Source: Saccharibacter floricola DSM 15669
GTDB taxonomy: Bacteria; Pseudomonadota; Alphaproteobacteria; Acetobacterales; Acetobacteraceae
Length of the DNA: 64,000 nucleotides
Assembly (NCBI RefSeq): GCF_000378165.1
Contig: NZ_KB899338.1
Location: 1-64,000 of the forward strand
Direction: 5' to 3'
Shown here: positions 7,267 to 15,235 of the stretch, one piece after another
How positions within the stretch are numbered: the first letter of the stretch is position 1
Layout: each line of letters starts with the position of its first letter
The notes under the pieces: generated by a model
What the model was told of the DNA's origin: nothing
Seen by the model: the letters and a program-made list of their open reading frames with translations, nothing else
The model's database searches: none
Made by a program: the position numbers and the translations under genes

Positions 7267-9477
7267 TCACAGTTGATTGCTGTTCCATGAGGTGGGATGC
7301 CCCATAGACGTTGATGCGACGCGTTGCATCTGTTGCTGGAATTGTTGCGGATTGTTGGCCCTGACGGTCACGTTCTGGATCGTCATCGCGACCTCTGACC
7401 GGTTGTGATGATGAGCGATATGCGGCCTAGAGGTGGCCATTTCCGCGCCCATCATGGGCCTTTGCACGAGGTGGTTAGTGCGAAGATTGTTCTCAGCACG
7501 CGGGATATAGTCTTTGGTTTCTTTCCTAAGATGGTCTTTCCAAGAGGCCCCATACTTCTTCACAACGTGGTTAACGTTCCCTAGGCCCCAATTATAGGCA
7601 GCAAGCGCTTTCTCAAGGTCGTTATGATAGTATTTGAGCAGGTCGAGAAGCATATGCTGCCCACCTTGCCATGCTTGCTGTGGGTCGTAAGGGTCTTTCA
7701 CGCCATACTGTCTCGCCGTTGCAGGCATGAACTGCATGAGCCCCTCAGCGCCTTTACCGCTGCGAGCGAGAGGATTGCCTCCACTTTCAGTCATCGCAAC
7801 CGCACCCGTGAGGCGGTCTATGTCGTTAGGGTCGAAAGAAACAGGCTGGGAGTTAGGAGGGGCCTGAGAGGGAGCCTGCATGGTTGGTGAGGGAAGGGAG
7901 ATACTTTCTTGAGGTTGCCTAGGCGTGTTTGCGGGTTGAGCGTTCTGGTCAGGCAGAGGCTGAGGTGAAGGCGTCTTAGGAGCGCTTTGCGCATCTGGTT
8001 GTTTAGCTATAGGCGGCGACTGAAGAGGGGCCTTGGTTTTCTGCGGCCTCTCTTGATCACGAGACGAAGAGGGGCCGCTAGCTTGCTGATTGGGAACTTT
8101 CTGATTGTTTTTAGGTGTTGTTGGAGATGGGGTTGAGGTGAGAGGCGTTGTTTTGTTGTGTGGTGTAGGTGGTGAAGTGCCTAGAGACGCATGGTCTTTT
8201 TCTTGCTGGACAAGGCGGCGTTCCTCATCTTCATTTAAACCCCAGTTACTCGTGCTTCCTGTACGCTTCCTGTAATGCGCCGCGAGTTCATCATATTCTT
8301 TAAAAGGGGATTGATCATTCGGAGTATCCCCACTTAGGGCAAGTAAAGGGGCTAAGTCGGCCAATAGTCCTAAGCTTCCAGCCCTTAAAACCCCTATAAT
8401 TTTGAAGACAGGCGTCAGCGCCATAAAAGCAGCGGAAAGTCCTGTTAATCCAGCAGCAAGAAGGGCTGCGTCTTTCACCATGTCAGGGTTCTTCTGCGCG
8501 ATTTCATCGAGGTTTACAACAAGCCCTGAAAGTTCGTGGACGAAAGGGTTCAGGTCTCGTGAGATTGTGCGGCGGAGATGGCGTGTTAGGGATTCAAGAT
8601 TGCCAATTTCAGCAGACGTTTTGAGGTCTTCTGCCTCGTTCATGTCCTGCGTGTTCTCGTAGCCCTTTGCGTTAGACTCACGGAACTTCTTTGTATCCAG
8701 AGCGAAGGCCGTATAGCCGCCCGAGGTCAGTCCAGATTTTTCAAGACGATAGGCAATATCAGCATTTGTTAACCCGTAATGACGCATCGAGCCGATAGCA
8801 TATTGCACAGCATCTGCGTGATTTTTAATATTTGCAAAGGTAGTGAGATTAACACCGCGAAGTAAATTTTTGTAAAGCTCGTGCAACTCACCATCATTAC
8901 GCATCTTTTCCCGCGTATTAGCCCAAACAGAAATAGAGCTGCGGGCTTCCTCTTTCGTGGCCATGCCAGAGATTGAAGCGCCTTCTTCTTCAGCGACATT
9001 TTGACGGTAGTTTGTGCCCGTTCTGGTTGCAAAGGTGCTTTCATCCGCACCCTCCTGAGCTGTGCTCTTAACGGCGTTATAAGCTCCTGCGATACCAGCC
9101 CCGCCAATGGTAATGGAAGCAATCGACAGGAGGCTATCACGTAAATTGCTAAGGGCGACCCCACGCTCTTTAAGCATCCGCATCTCGTCACGATGCCGCG
9201 CTTGGGCTTGCTTCTGAGCAAGGGCTTGCCGCCTTTGTGTCGCCCTATTGGCCTGGGCATCTTGCTTGTCCATCTCACGCAAGGCTTTAGCAACCTCTTT
9301 AGGCGAGGCGGAGAGGGACTTAGCGAGCGCTTCTACCGTCTTGTCCCCTTCACGCGAGGCATGAATGAAAGACGCAAGAAGCTTCTCGATCTCGTCCTGA
9401 ACTTCAGCCGATCCGCCCAGAAAGAGCGAGGGGTCAAGGCCAATGCTCAGACCGGCAATGTTTGTCTCTTCCGGCAT
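7267..9477 (-). CDS. Tape measure protein with C-terminal lytic transglycosylase domain
   Basis: A 736-residue protein. Residues 1-330 are charged and helical (coiled-coil-like). About 330-390 is a hydrophobic, membrane-insertion-like segment. About 420-550 is a low-complexity linker rich in P, Q, S and T. Residues 555-660 are an SLT transglycosylase domain with the catalytic glutamate in 'AMTESGGNP', then 'GLMQFMPATA' and 'AAYNWGLGNV'. So the protein sets tail length and carries a peptidoglycan-cutting domain for DNA entry. The ATG at 9477 follows a GTGAG-type Shine-Dalgarno. The helical part is short for a tape measure, implying a short tail. Confidence 0.85.
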   Translation of the reverse strand: MPEETNIAGLSIGLDPSLFLGGSAEVQDEIEKLLASFIHASREGDKTVEALAKSLSASPKEVAKALREMDKQDAQANRATQRRQALAQKQAQARHRDEMRMLKERGVALSNLRDSLLSIASITIGGAGIAGAYNAVKSTAQEGADESTFATRTGTNYRQNVAEEEGASISGMATKEEARSSISVWANTREKMRNDGELHELYKNLLRGVNLTTFANIKNHADAVQYAIGSMRHYGLTNADIAYRLEKSGLTSGGYTAFALDTKKFRESNAKGYENTQDMNEAEDLKTSAEIGNLESLTRHLRRTISRDLNPFVHELSGLVVNLDEIAQKNPDMVKDAALLAAGLTGLSAAFMALTPVFKIIGVLRAGSLGLLADLAPLLALSGDTPNDQSPFKEYDELAAHYRKRTGSTSNWGLNEDEERRLVQQEKDHASLGTSPPTPHNKTTPLTSTPSPTTPKNNQKVPNQQASGPSSSRDQERPQKTKAPLQSPPIAKQPDAQSAPKTPSPQPLPDQNAQPANTPRQPQESISLPSPTMQAPSQAPPNSQPVSFDPNDIDRLTGAVAMTESGGNPLARSGKGAEGLMQFMPATARQYGVKDPYDPQQAWQGGQHMLLDLLKYYHNDLEKALAAYNWGLGNVNHVVKKYGASWKDHLRKETKDYIPRAENNLRTNHLVQRPMMGAEMATSRPHIAHHHNRSEVAMTIQNVTVRANNPQQFQQQMQRVASTSMGHPTSWNSNQL

Positions 9478-9510
9478 AATATTCTCACAGTGAAGGGGGT
9501 GGCGGAGTAT

Positions 9511-9538
9511 AAAAAAGCCGCCCGGTGTGGAGCGGCTT
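9511..9538 (-). terminator. Intrinsic terminator upstream of the tape measure gene
   Basis: On the minus strand a stem AGCCGC...GCGGCT is followed by six T, about 35 bases before the tape measure start. It separates the accessory genes to the right from the tape measure gene. Confidence 0.75.
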
Positions 9539-9682
9539 CTGGTGGGTCTATGGGGAAAATTGGACCATTTTATATAATGACGCTCAGCATGTTGTTCCCA
9601 TAAGCAACATCTGTAAGGTCATGAGAATCGTCTATTTTCTAGAAAAGAAAAGTGTAAGGATAAATCTTTTGGAGAGGCTATT

Positions 9683-10180
9683 ATGTCGTCTGATACAAAT
9701 CTAGTTACCCGCGAGAGGTGGATGAATATTTTGCGCGTTCTCAACGAGCGGCAAGGGGCTTTAGTGTATGGTGATGAGATAACTGACCTAATGCCTCGTG
9801 ATATTCTTTGTATTAATCTGGAATATTTGCATGAACACGGCCTTGTTGAGGCTCGTATTAGCAGGAGTCTAAGTGGGCAATGGTCTTTCGGCGGCGCACT
9901 AATAAAACCTTCAGGCATTGATTATTTATCAGAAGACGGCGGATTAACGTCAGAGCTTAATGTCGTGACCGTTAAAATTAACGCCGAGACTATTAAGGGA
10001 ATGATTGAAGAGTATATTGATGCTTCATCTGCCGATAAAACGGTTAAGGCGAAGCTGAAAAGTGCTTTGCGTTCTCTTCCTGCCGATGGGTTGAAATCAT
10101 TAACATCTGGCCTTGTTCACATGGGTTTGAGCAACTCTCCGGGATTGATCCATTGGCTCGAAACAATGCTTCCCCGTTAA
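9683..10180 (+). CDS. Accessory winged-helix-like protein, function unknown
   Basis: A 165-residue protein with a good GGAGAGG Shine-Dalgarno before ATG 9683. Residues 10-75 look like a small winged helix: 'VLNERQGALVYGDEI', 'INLEYLHEHGLVEA', then a beta-wing ending in 'PSGIDYL'. The C-terminal half is a charged helical region. The gene is A/T-richer than its neighbours and is read against the late operon, both signs of acquisition. Its last codons overlap antisense to a damaged gene (10044-10370), marking an insertion point. It could be a regulator or a phage-defence gene; the sequence does not say which. Confidence 0.65.
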   Translation: MSSDTNLVTRERWMNILRVLNERQGALVYGDEITDLMPRDILCINLEYLHEHGLVEARISRSLSGQWSFGGALIKPSGIDYLSEDGGLTSELNVVTVKINAETIKGMIEEYIDASSADKTVKAKLKSALRSLPADGLKSLTSGLVHMGLSNSPGLIHWLETMLPR

Positions 10181-10370
10181 TAATACCAACACAGACAAAC
10201 TGGATAAAACCTGCGTTGTCGGCAATGCTGCTTATCGGCACGATGATCGGCTTTTCCAGATCTACCGGGGGTTCAGGAATGGACATCATCAAAACGGTTC
10301 CGCAATGTGTAATGTCAGCCCATATATGGGATGTCTTTGCGTAGAGAGTATCTTGTTTGGTGTTAGTCAT
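10044..10370 (-). pseudogene. Paralogue of the 5182-5469 gene with a replaced C-terminus
   Basis: From ATG 10370 (Shine-Dalgarno GGAG, 'GGAGAATACCC') the first 75 residues match the protein at 5182-5469, with shared 'HIWADITHCGTVLMM', 'PIIVPISSI' and 'GFIQFVCVGI' segments. Homology stops near residue 75 (about position 10146). The remaining 33 residues are simply the antisense of the accessory gene 9683-10180 and look random. The original end was probably removed when that gene was inserted. The shortened protein may still be made. Confidence 0.6.
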
Positions 10371-10383
10371 GGGTATTCTCCAT

Positions 10384-10410
10384 AAAAAAAGCCGCCCGGT
10401 TGAGGGCGGC
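10384..10410 (-). terminator. Intrinsic terminator upstream of the truncated paralogue
   Basis: On the minus strand a perfect GCCGCCC/GGGCGGC stem is followed by seven T. It ends about 14 bases before the ATG at 10370, the same terminator-then-start arrangement as at 5491. Confidence 0.8.
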
Positions 10411-10483
10411 ATAATGGCGGTTTTGTGGGGTTGTTGACTCTGAATGAGGGGTACGCTCTGCTTTTCTGTGAAAGGATTATTCA

Positions 10484-10675
10484 ATGAGCGATGAAAAGAA
10501 CGCGCCTTCAGAAAATGTGCAAGCTTTAGCAGATTCCCTCTTGAGGGCGGGAACAGTTGACCCACGCAACAATCCAAAGCCTCGTATTATTAAAGCTATG
10601 GCGATGGATAGTATGCCCGAAGAATTAAGAACCCCAAGCTATGATACTCGCAATGGGGGGAATAAGAACGAGTAA
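10484..10675 (+). CDS. Small hypothetical protein
   Basis: A 63-residue hydrophilic protein with GAAAGGA as a Shine-Dalgarno nine bases before the ATG. No domain is recognised. Its 3' end overlaps the end of the oppositely oriented membrane protein gene (10625-11125) by about 50 bp. Being short, soluble and paired with a membrane protein, it could be a partner or regulator of that protein, but this is only inference. Confidence 0.5.
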   Translation: MSDEKNAPSENVQALADSLLRAGTVDPRNNPKPRIIKAMAMDSMPEELRTPSYDTRNGGNKNE

Positions 10676-11125
10676 GACCCATGTGATTTGAAGCAATAGC
10701 CTGTCTTTACAAAGCTTTCGCGCATTGAAAGATACGGTTGCTTCAATAAATTGCGTAAAACGTCTGATATGGTCTTGTTTGGTTAATGGCATTGGGTTGA
10801 CCTTCATAACCGCGTTGAAAGCCTCCGCATTAACAGCTTTTGTTCTAAGGGCAGTGGGGTAGAGACCGGCAATACAAAAACACGCGACAACCGTATAGCC
10901 GATGCCAATCAAGAGGCAAGCGCGTGCATGATGCGTGCCAGAAAATGCAGCCGTATAAAAAGCTGTGCACAAAGTGATAGTGAGGGTAAGAACCGAGCTT
11001 AATCGTCCTTTGAGCCGTTCGTGAGCAGACATCACTTCCTTATAGGCCTCTTCAGCAGAGGCATATTGTGTTTCAATGAGCCAAAGTTGAAGCTCACTGG
11101 GCTTATTATTTTCGGAGGTCGTCAC
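10625..11125 (-). CDS. Membrane protein with three predicted helices, function unknown
   Basis: A 166-residue protein starting at GTG 11125, with AGAGGA as Shine-Dalgarno. It has an amphipathic N-terminal helix (residues 10-40), two adjacent membrane helices (about 42-62 and 69-92), a charged cytoplasmic stretch, and a last membrane helix near 145-164. The helix-plus-two-membrane-segments layout resembles SLATT-type effectors, but I cannot see a decisive motif. It lies between the tail chaperone and a terminator, so it is an accessory gene, possibly for superinfection exclusion or abortive infection. Confidence 0.5.
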   Translation of the reverse strand: MTTSENNKPSELQLWLIETQYASAEEAYKEVMSAHERLKGRLSSVLTLTITLCTAFYTAAFSGTHHARACLLIGIGYTVVACFCIAGLYPTALRTKAVNAEAFNAVMKVNPMPLTKQDHIRRFTQFIEATVSFNARKLCKDRLLLQITWVLLVLIPPIASIIAWGS

Positions 11126-11176
11126 GTCTTATGTCCTCTATTTGATGGAACGCAAAGGCTCTTAAGGCCACCTTCA

Positions 11177-11398
11177 TCATTTCACCGTTGTTTGCTTTTG
11201 CGCTGCTTTATAAGCACGGCGCTCGTTTTCAGCCTGCACGCTGGCAATTTCCAGCATGTCGTAGAGGTCTTTCACGCCATAAACCGTCTGGAGTTCGGCC
11301 AGTGTCGCGAGTTTGGCGGTTATGCACGCGCTGATGGTGCGGGGGATGTTGCGGGTTCCTGCCCAGTCATGTGGGCGGCTAGTACCATCCGCTCGGCA
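11177..11398 (-). CDS. Tail assembly chaperone extension in the -1 frame (G/T-type)
   Basis: The -1 frame relative to the 11320-11982 gene is open across that gene's end and continues about 47 codons past its stop, to TGA at 11179-11177. The part after the upstream stop reads 'ELQTVYGVKDLYDMLEIA' followed by a charged helix, the pattern of the T-domain (GpG-T, P2 E') of tail chaperones. No good start with Shine-Dalgarno exists for it, so a -1 ribosomal frameshift from the upstream gene is the likely expression route. A CCCCC run just upstream of the stop ('ACATCCCCCGCA') is a candidate slip site. The left boundary given here is only where I traced the open frame. Confidence 0.6.
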   Translation of the reverse strand, partial: CRADGTSRPHDWAGTRNIPRTISACITAKLATLAELQTVYGVKDLYDMLEIASVQAENERRAYKAAQKQTTVK

Positions 11399-11982
11399 AT
11401 CGACCGGGCGGCGGGTGTAAAAAAATCCGCATGCAGTCCAAAGGCTTTAGCGCGGAGCTGGGTAATGGTGCGGGCGTCCATTAACGTGGCGCGGGCATAG
11501 TCAGAAACTCGGCCATCTTCATAGACAGGCTGCCACTGGCCGTCCTCATCCTTTAGCTCACAACAAGCCATCAAGGGCACTAGAGCGGTGTTCTGCTCGC
11601 TGGGGGAGAGCTGAAGAAAGATACGCAAGCCCAGCAAGGCCGCGAGGTTCATAGGGGAGTCTTCGCGTTTATCAACGGTCTTGAGCTTGGCCTCTTCCGC
11701 TCGTTCACGCTTGACGTTCTCCACGACTTCCGCCGTGCGCTTGGAGGTGCTTTCTTTGGGAACCTGCACAGGCTCCGGCTCTTCGTCCAAAAAGCTCTCT
11801 CGTAAAGCAGAGGCCATCATTGAAAGCAACGGAGAGTCGGGGCCAGAGATGGAGCGAGCCACCAAGCCAAGGGCTTCTCGTGCCCATTCTTCGCAGGAGA
11901 AGGCATCCATCTCGGTGATTTTGAACATGCGGCCTTTATCCCGCCCAGAGCGGGGAGACCAGAGAAGGGGGCGTCGTGTCAT
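11320..11982 (-). CDS. Tail assembly chaperone (G-type)
   Basis: A 220-residue protein between the tube gene and the tape measure, the position of tail chaperones. It has an N-terminal alpha-helical region, a charged linker rich in K and E (about 75-108), and a C-terminal domain ending in an A/P-rich tail. A later start such as the methionine of 'MFKITEMDAF' (residue 19, position 11928) is possible. Translation past its end by -1 frameshifting would add the conserved T-like extension. Not similar by eye to a named family beyond that. Confidence 0.6.
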   Translation of the reverse strand: MTRRPLLWSPRSGRDKGRMFKITEMDAFSCEEWAREALGLVARSISGPDSPLLSMMASALRESFLDEEPEPVQVPKESTSKRTAEVVENVKRERAEEAKLKTVDKREDSPMNLAALLGLRIFLQLSPSEQNTALVPLMACCELKDEDGQWQPVYEDGRVSDYARATLMDARTITQLRAKAFGLHADFFTPAARSIAERMVLAAHMTGQEPATSPAPSARA

Positions 11983-12073
11983 AATGGGAGCTTTCGTTGA
12001 GGTATAATGGCGACTTTGTGGGAAGAAAAGGGGCTTAACAATTCAGATGACGTGCCAAAAAACTCTTGCTTAA

Positions 12074-12090
12074 TTACGCAAAATGCGTAA
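12074..12090. promoter_or_regulatory. Palindromic operator-like site before the forward cassette
   Basis: TTACGCAAAATGCGTAA is a perfect 7-bp inverted repeat around an AAA centre, about 50 bases before the 42-residue gene. A closely related site (ATACGCA...TGTGTAT) is found at 16258-16274 before the antitoxin-like pair. The size and symmetry suit an HTH dimer. Confidence 0.55.
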
Positions 12091-12139
12091 CAAGAAAGGG
12101 GTCGAGGTAATGCAACCCGACATGCAAAGGAGAATATCC

Positions 12140-12268
12140 ATGGCAAACAATTCCGAAAAACGTGCCCGATACATGTATCTCATGACGATTGTGCAGACTG
12201 TCTGTACGGTTTTCATGGCGATTATTGCTGCGGGAACGTTAATCGGTCGTTTTCTCAGTCATCATTGA
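12140..12268 (+). CDS. 42-residue single-pass membrane protein, cassette copy 1
   Basis: ATG 12140 follows AAAGGAG; an upstream in-frame ATG at 12083 lacks such a site and lies over the operator. The protein has a basic N-terminus and one membrane helix ('VCTVFMAIIAAGTLIG'), ending in SHH. A second protein of exactly 42 residues at 16082-16210 shares the 'IVQTVCTV'/'VIQTLCTV' core and the SHH ending. It is the first gene of a cassette with the 33-residue membrane protein and the HTH protein. A holin-like, regulatory or exclusion role is possible; none is shown. Confidence 0.6.
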   Translation: MANNSEKRARYMYLMTIVQTVCTVFMAIIAAGTLIGRFLSHH

Positions 12269-12318
12269 GGAGACGGGGTGGAGGGGGAACCCTTCACCCA
12301 CCATGTAAGGAGAATGAG

Positions 12319-12420
12319 ATGTTTAAATTCTTTGATTCAGGTAGGAATCTTGTCGTTCTTTTTAGTATCACAGCCGTTATAGCGCTCATTGGTGGAATTT
12401 ATATTGGATACACATGGTAG
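12319..12420 (+). CDS. 33-residue membrane protein, cassette copy 1
   Basis: A very short gene with a clear TAAGGAG Shine-Dalgarno seven bases before ATG 12319. The product is almost only one hydrophobic helix ('LVVLFSITAVIALIGGIYIG'). The counterpart on the other strand (15919-16020) is also exactly 33 residues and also one helix. The conservation of length and order supports it as real, although the two share little residue identity. Confidence 0.55.
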   Translation: MFKFFDSGRNLVVLFSITAVIALIGGIYIGYTW

Positions 12421-12430
12421 GAAGAGTGTC

Positions 12431-12643
12431 ATGACACCAACACGAATGCGAGAATGTCTAGCGCTTATGCACTGGACACAACGCGGTTTTGCGCGGGTCG
12501 TTGGATGTAGTGAAGGCACAGTGCGACAATGGGCACGCGGGCGTCTGGACGTTCCTGCCCCGATTGCACAATGGCTTGAACAAACGGCGCATTACATGGA
12601 AGAAAACCCAGCTCCTGCACGTACTCCGGTGCAGACTTCTTAA
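12431..12643 (+). CDS. Small HTH DNA-binding protein, cassette copy 1
   Basis: A 70-residue protein starting at ATG 12431, ten bases after the 33-residue gene. 'WTQRGFARVVGCSEGTVRQWARG' (residues 14-36, seen in parts) is a helix-turn-helix. It is closely related to the 71-residue protein at 15693-15908: both start MTPTR, and both have EGTVRQWARG and a C-terminal 'AQWLE' helix. The protein may repress its own cassette or act on late promoters. It is convergent with the tail tube gene. Confidence 0.7.
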   Translation: MTPTRMRECLALMHWTQRGFARVVGCSEGTVRQWARGRLDVPAPIAQWLEQTAHYMEENPAPARTPVQTS

Positions 12644-12692
12644 AAATCCGTCCTTCGTGAAGAAAGCGTGATCCTCACCACTCTCTGCTCTT

Positions 12693-13200
12693 TTAAACAA
12701 TCGGCATTGGCGTGCAAGACGAGAAGACGAAGCCGTATTTAAGCGGGGCCTGTGTCTTGCCGTGGTCGGGCATGGGCTTTGTGCGAACGAACGCGCCATC
12801 TGAGAGCACGTATTTCATGCCTTGCGCGACATTGGTCAGGGTAGCGCTGATCAACAGCGTTTCCTGGCCGCGATTTTGAGCAGCGGCAAGTCCAGTGAGT
12901 ATCTTCGCCATTGGAGAGTCTGCCATAAGCTGAAGGTCCATCGTGGCGGTTTCGCCGCTGGCAAGCCATCCGACGGCTAGCGGCGAAACCGCCATCAATG
13001 GGCTTGAAGGTTTCAACCATTTCTTGCTCATTGACGTTGAACATCATGTCCGCTGAGAAGCGTTCCACTTCGATGGGAGCGGCGATAGCGCTCGCAATGG
13101 GAGCCAGGGCCGTGTTGAGGCTGGCAAGACCAGACGAGGCGCGCCAATCGCCAATATTCAGCACAAGTGTGCTGTTTGCTGAGGTGACGGAGTGAGACAT
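12693..13200 (-). pseudogene. Tail tube protein, disrupted by a frameshift
   Basis: Two overlapping frames make one protein of about 169 residues. The first (from ATG 13200, residues 1-74) has the tube-type start 'NSTLVLNIGDWRASSG' and ends in 'PIDGGFAAS'. It then runs into meaningless sequence. The second frame continues with 'VGWLASGETATMDLQLMADS' to the end at 12693, including 'ISATLTNVAQGMKYV'. The switch needs one base to be skipped near 12978-12984. It lies directly after the sheath gene, as tubes do (DUF3277-like). Without an intact tube the tail cannot form, so either the prophage is defective or the assembly is wrong here. Confidence 0.75.
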
Positions 13201-14726
13201 TACTGAACCTCAATCGAATTAAGAGAAATGCGCTGGACAGAACCGCCTTGTGTGTAAAGGACGGTAACGGGAACAGTCTGGCGCTTGCCACGTATGGCGG
13301 GGTCGGCCTTTTCCATCGCCACAAGCGTGACATATCCCGCCGTTTGCAAGGCTTGCAGCGTATTGGAACCAAACTCAGAACTTAGGGTGAGCTGCTCATC
13401 TTCGGAGAGCACAACGCCTTGGGTGATCAATCCGAAATTGAGGGCGTCCTGAATGGCCGGTAACAGCACTGCTTCAATCATGGTATCGCCAGCGCGTGTG
13501 TAAGGGATGGATTGTGGTGCCCGCAGACGCACAGAGAGCAGGTGCTGCATCCGGCGGTTAAACCAAATCTGTCCCATATAAGCATCGGCCCAGGCAAAAT
13601 CACCAGAAACAAAGCCTGCTTGAAGCTGCGTAAGATCGGTATCATCAGGGCCCGTATAATCCCCGACATAATTGATGCCTTTAGCCTCTAATGCTTCAGC
13701 GATAGCACGATCGGTCACGGTGGCGATGAGGCCAGACGAGGTGCGACCCGCAAAGGGAAGCATGCCGTTCTTTTGCGTGAAATCGACGGACGCATAAATA
13801 GAAGAGACAAAAGCCGGTGTTAGCGGGTCGTTATTGAGACCAAAAATGCCGCTATATTGAGCTGCCGTCACCCCGTCATAGGCTGTTGTGGCTTGGTTCA
13901 GTGCCGAGGCCGTCATGCCGTCGAGCACGCTGTCATGGAGAATACCCATGCAACTGCTATTTTGGCTGTTGATCCAAGCCGCGAAATCTTTGTAGCGTTC
14001 TTTCGGGTCAAACGCACAGAAGAAGCTCGCCCATGTCGGGTTATACGCTCGGATCAAATCCATGACAGCTCCAACAGAGGGGAGCGGCAAGGCAGGCGTC
14101 ACCACACCGCCCTTAGCAGGGGAGAGTCCTAACGCATCGGCAACCGTTCCGGCTGCGGAAGTGATGCTGCTCGGCGGTGGTGAAGACGCGCCCTCTTCCA
14201 ATGGCTGGGACGGTGCGGTGATAACGAAGTTCGACAGCCCCACATTCCACGCAACAGCCCCACCGCCAGACGGGAAGAGGTCTGTGCTCAAACTATGCGC
14301 GGCATCAGAGAAAGACTGACAAGCGGACAAATCCACCGGGGCATTAAGAGCCGCACCGTTGACAGACAAGGAAAGCGTCCCCTTGACCTGCTGAAGAGCA
14401 TGGAGCGTCATTCCTGCCAATGACCCGCCCCAAAGAGAGGCTTGGATGGGCGCTGTAAGGTCTGATGGGAAATGAGCCATCGTCAGCACAGCAGGGCGGC
14501 TTGTTGCCCCTGTATACGCGCCAAAATAGAGCGCGGCTTGCTGATATTCGAGCGTATTCTTACCCAATAACGTGCCGACATCATCAGCGTTACTAAAGGA
14601 GAGGGTGCGGCCAAAGGGCAGATTAGGGCTCTGTGAGAGCATAAGGCCGTAGAGATTGTTTTGCCCAGCCCCCGTCTGGACGACAGAGGGATGCACAGAG
14701 ACGAGGGCGGAGAGTGGGATACTCAT
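13200..14726 (-). CDS. Contractile tail sheath protein (DUF3383-like)
   Basis: A 508-residue protein of the DUF3383 type of tail sheath. Indicators are 'IPLSALVSVHPSVVQTG' at the N-terminus, 'ALYFGAYTGATSRPAVLT' near residue 65-82, and a C-terminal 'VTVLYTQGGSVQRISLNSI' strand pattern that interlocks sheath subunits. Its stop shares a base with the tube start. The start overlaps the end of the neck terminator gene. It defines the phage as contractile-tailed. Confidence 0.8.
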   Translation of the reverse strand: MSIPLSALVSVHPSVVQTGAGQNNLYGLMLSQSPNLPFGRTLSFSNADDVGTLLGKNTLEYQQAALYFGAYTGATSRPAVLTMAHFPSDLTAPIQASLWGGSLAGMTLHALQQVKGTLSLSVNGAALNAPVDLSACQSFSDAAHSLSTDLFPSGGGAVAWNVGLSNFVITAPSQPLEEGASSPPPSSITSAAGTVADALGLSPAKGGVVTPALPLPSVGAVMDLIRAYNPTWASFFCAFDPKERYKDFAAWINSQNSSCMGILHDSVLDGMTASALNQATTAYDGVTAAQYSGIFGLNNDPLTPAFVSSIYASVDFTQKNGMLPFAGRTSSGLIATVTDRAIAEALEAKGINYVGDYTGPDDTDLTQLQAGFVSGDFAWADAYMGQIWFNRRMQHLLSVRLRAPQSIPYTRAGDTMIEAVLLPAIQDALNFGLITQGVVLSEDEQLTLSSEFGSNTLQALQTAGYVTLVAMEKADPAIRGKRQTVPVTVLYTQGGSVQRISLNSIEVQ

Positions 14727-15235
14727 AAAAGGTCTTTCGTAGAAATGGGGCCGGGGTAAATGGCGGTGTCTTCAGCGTAGGTAACGCGCTGGTTGGCTTG
14801 TAAGATGAGATCAACCGTCCAGCGCTCTTCGTAATCCTGAGCTTCGTTGATGAACTGCACGTGCTGGCGTTGCTGCGCATAAAGCGGGGTTAAGGCAGGG
14901 ACGTTGTGGCGGAACCAGTCGCAGGCGTAGCTGTCACGCCAAAGGGCGGTGATGATGGCCATGCGATCCGCTCCGCCTTGGCCATAGCAATCAACCTGCA
15001 CGGTGCTTTGTGTGGCTTGCTCTACGGTAACGTGCCCATCGACAGAGCGCATGCGGCTATTGGTGGCGATGCGATGAGACAAGCCGGGATTGATCATGAC
15101 AAAGGGCGGCTTGGGTATCTCCACGTCATTTTCTTGAGCGAAAATCACCGGAATATCTGCGGGTATGAGGGAGCGTAGATAGCGGAAGACAGCGCGTTGC
15201 ACGTCTTGCTGCGTGCCGCTGGTGCTAGTCTGCAT
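14723..15235 (-). CDS. Neck/tail terminator protein (gp12-like)
   Basis: A 170-residue protein immediately before the sheath gene, matching the LIC_12616/phage neck terminator gp12-like pattern: 'VQRAVFRYLRSLIPADIPVIFAQ', 'PPFVMINPG' and 'TVQVDCYGQGGADRMAIITALW' (in parts). It would cap the tail and join it to the connector. It overlaps both neighbours by a few bases. Confidence 0.65.
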   Translation of the reverse strand: MQTSTSGTQQDVQRAVFRYLRSLIPADIPVIFAQENDVEIPKPPFVMINPGLSHRIATNSRMRSVDGHVTVEQATQSTVQVDCYGQGGADRMAIITALWRDSYACDWFRHNVPALTPLYAQQRQHVQFINEAQDYEERWTVDLILQANQRVTYAEDTAIYPGPISTKDLL

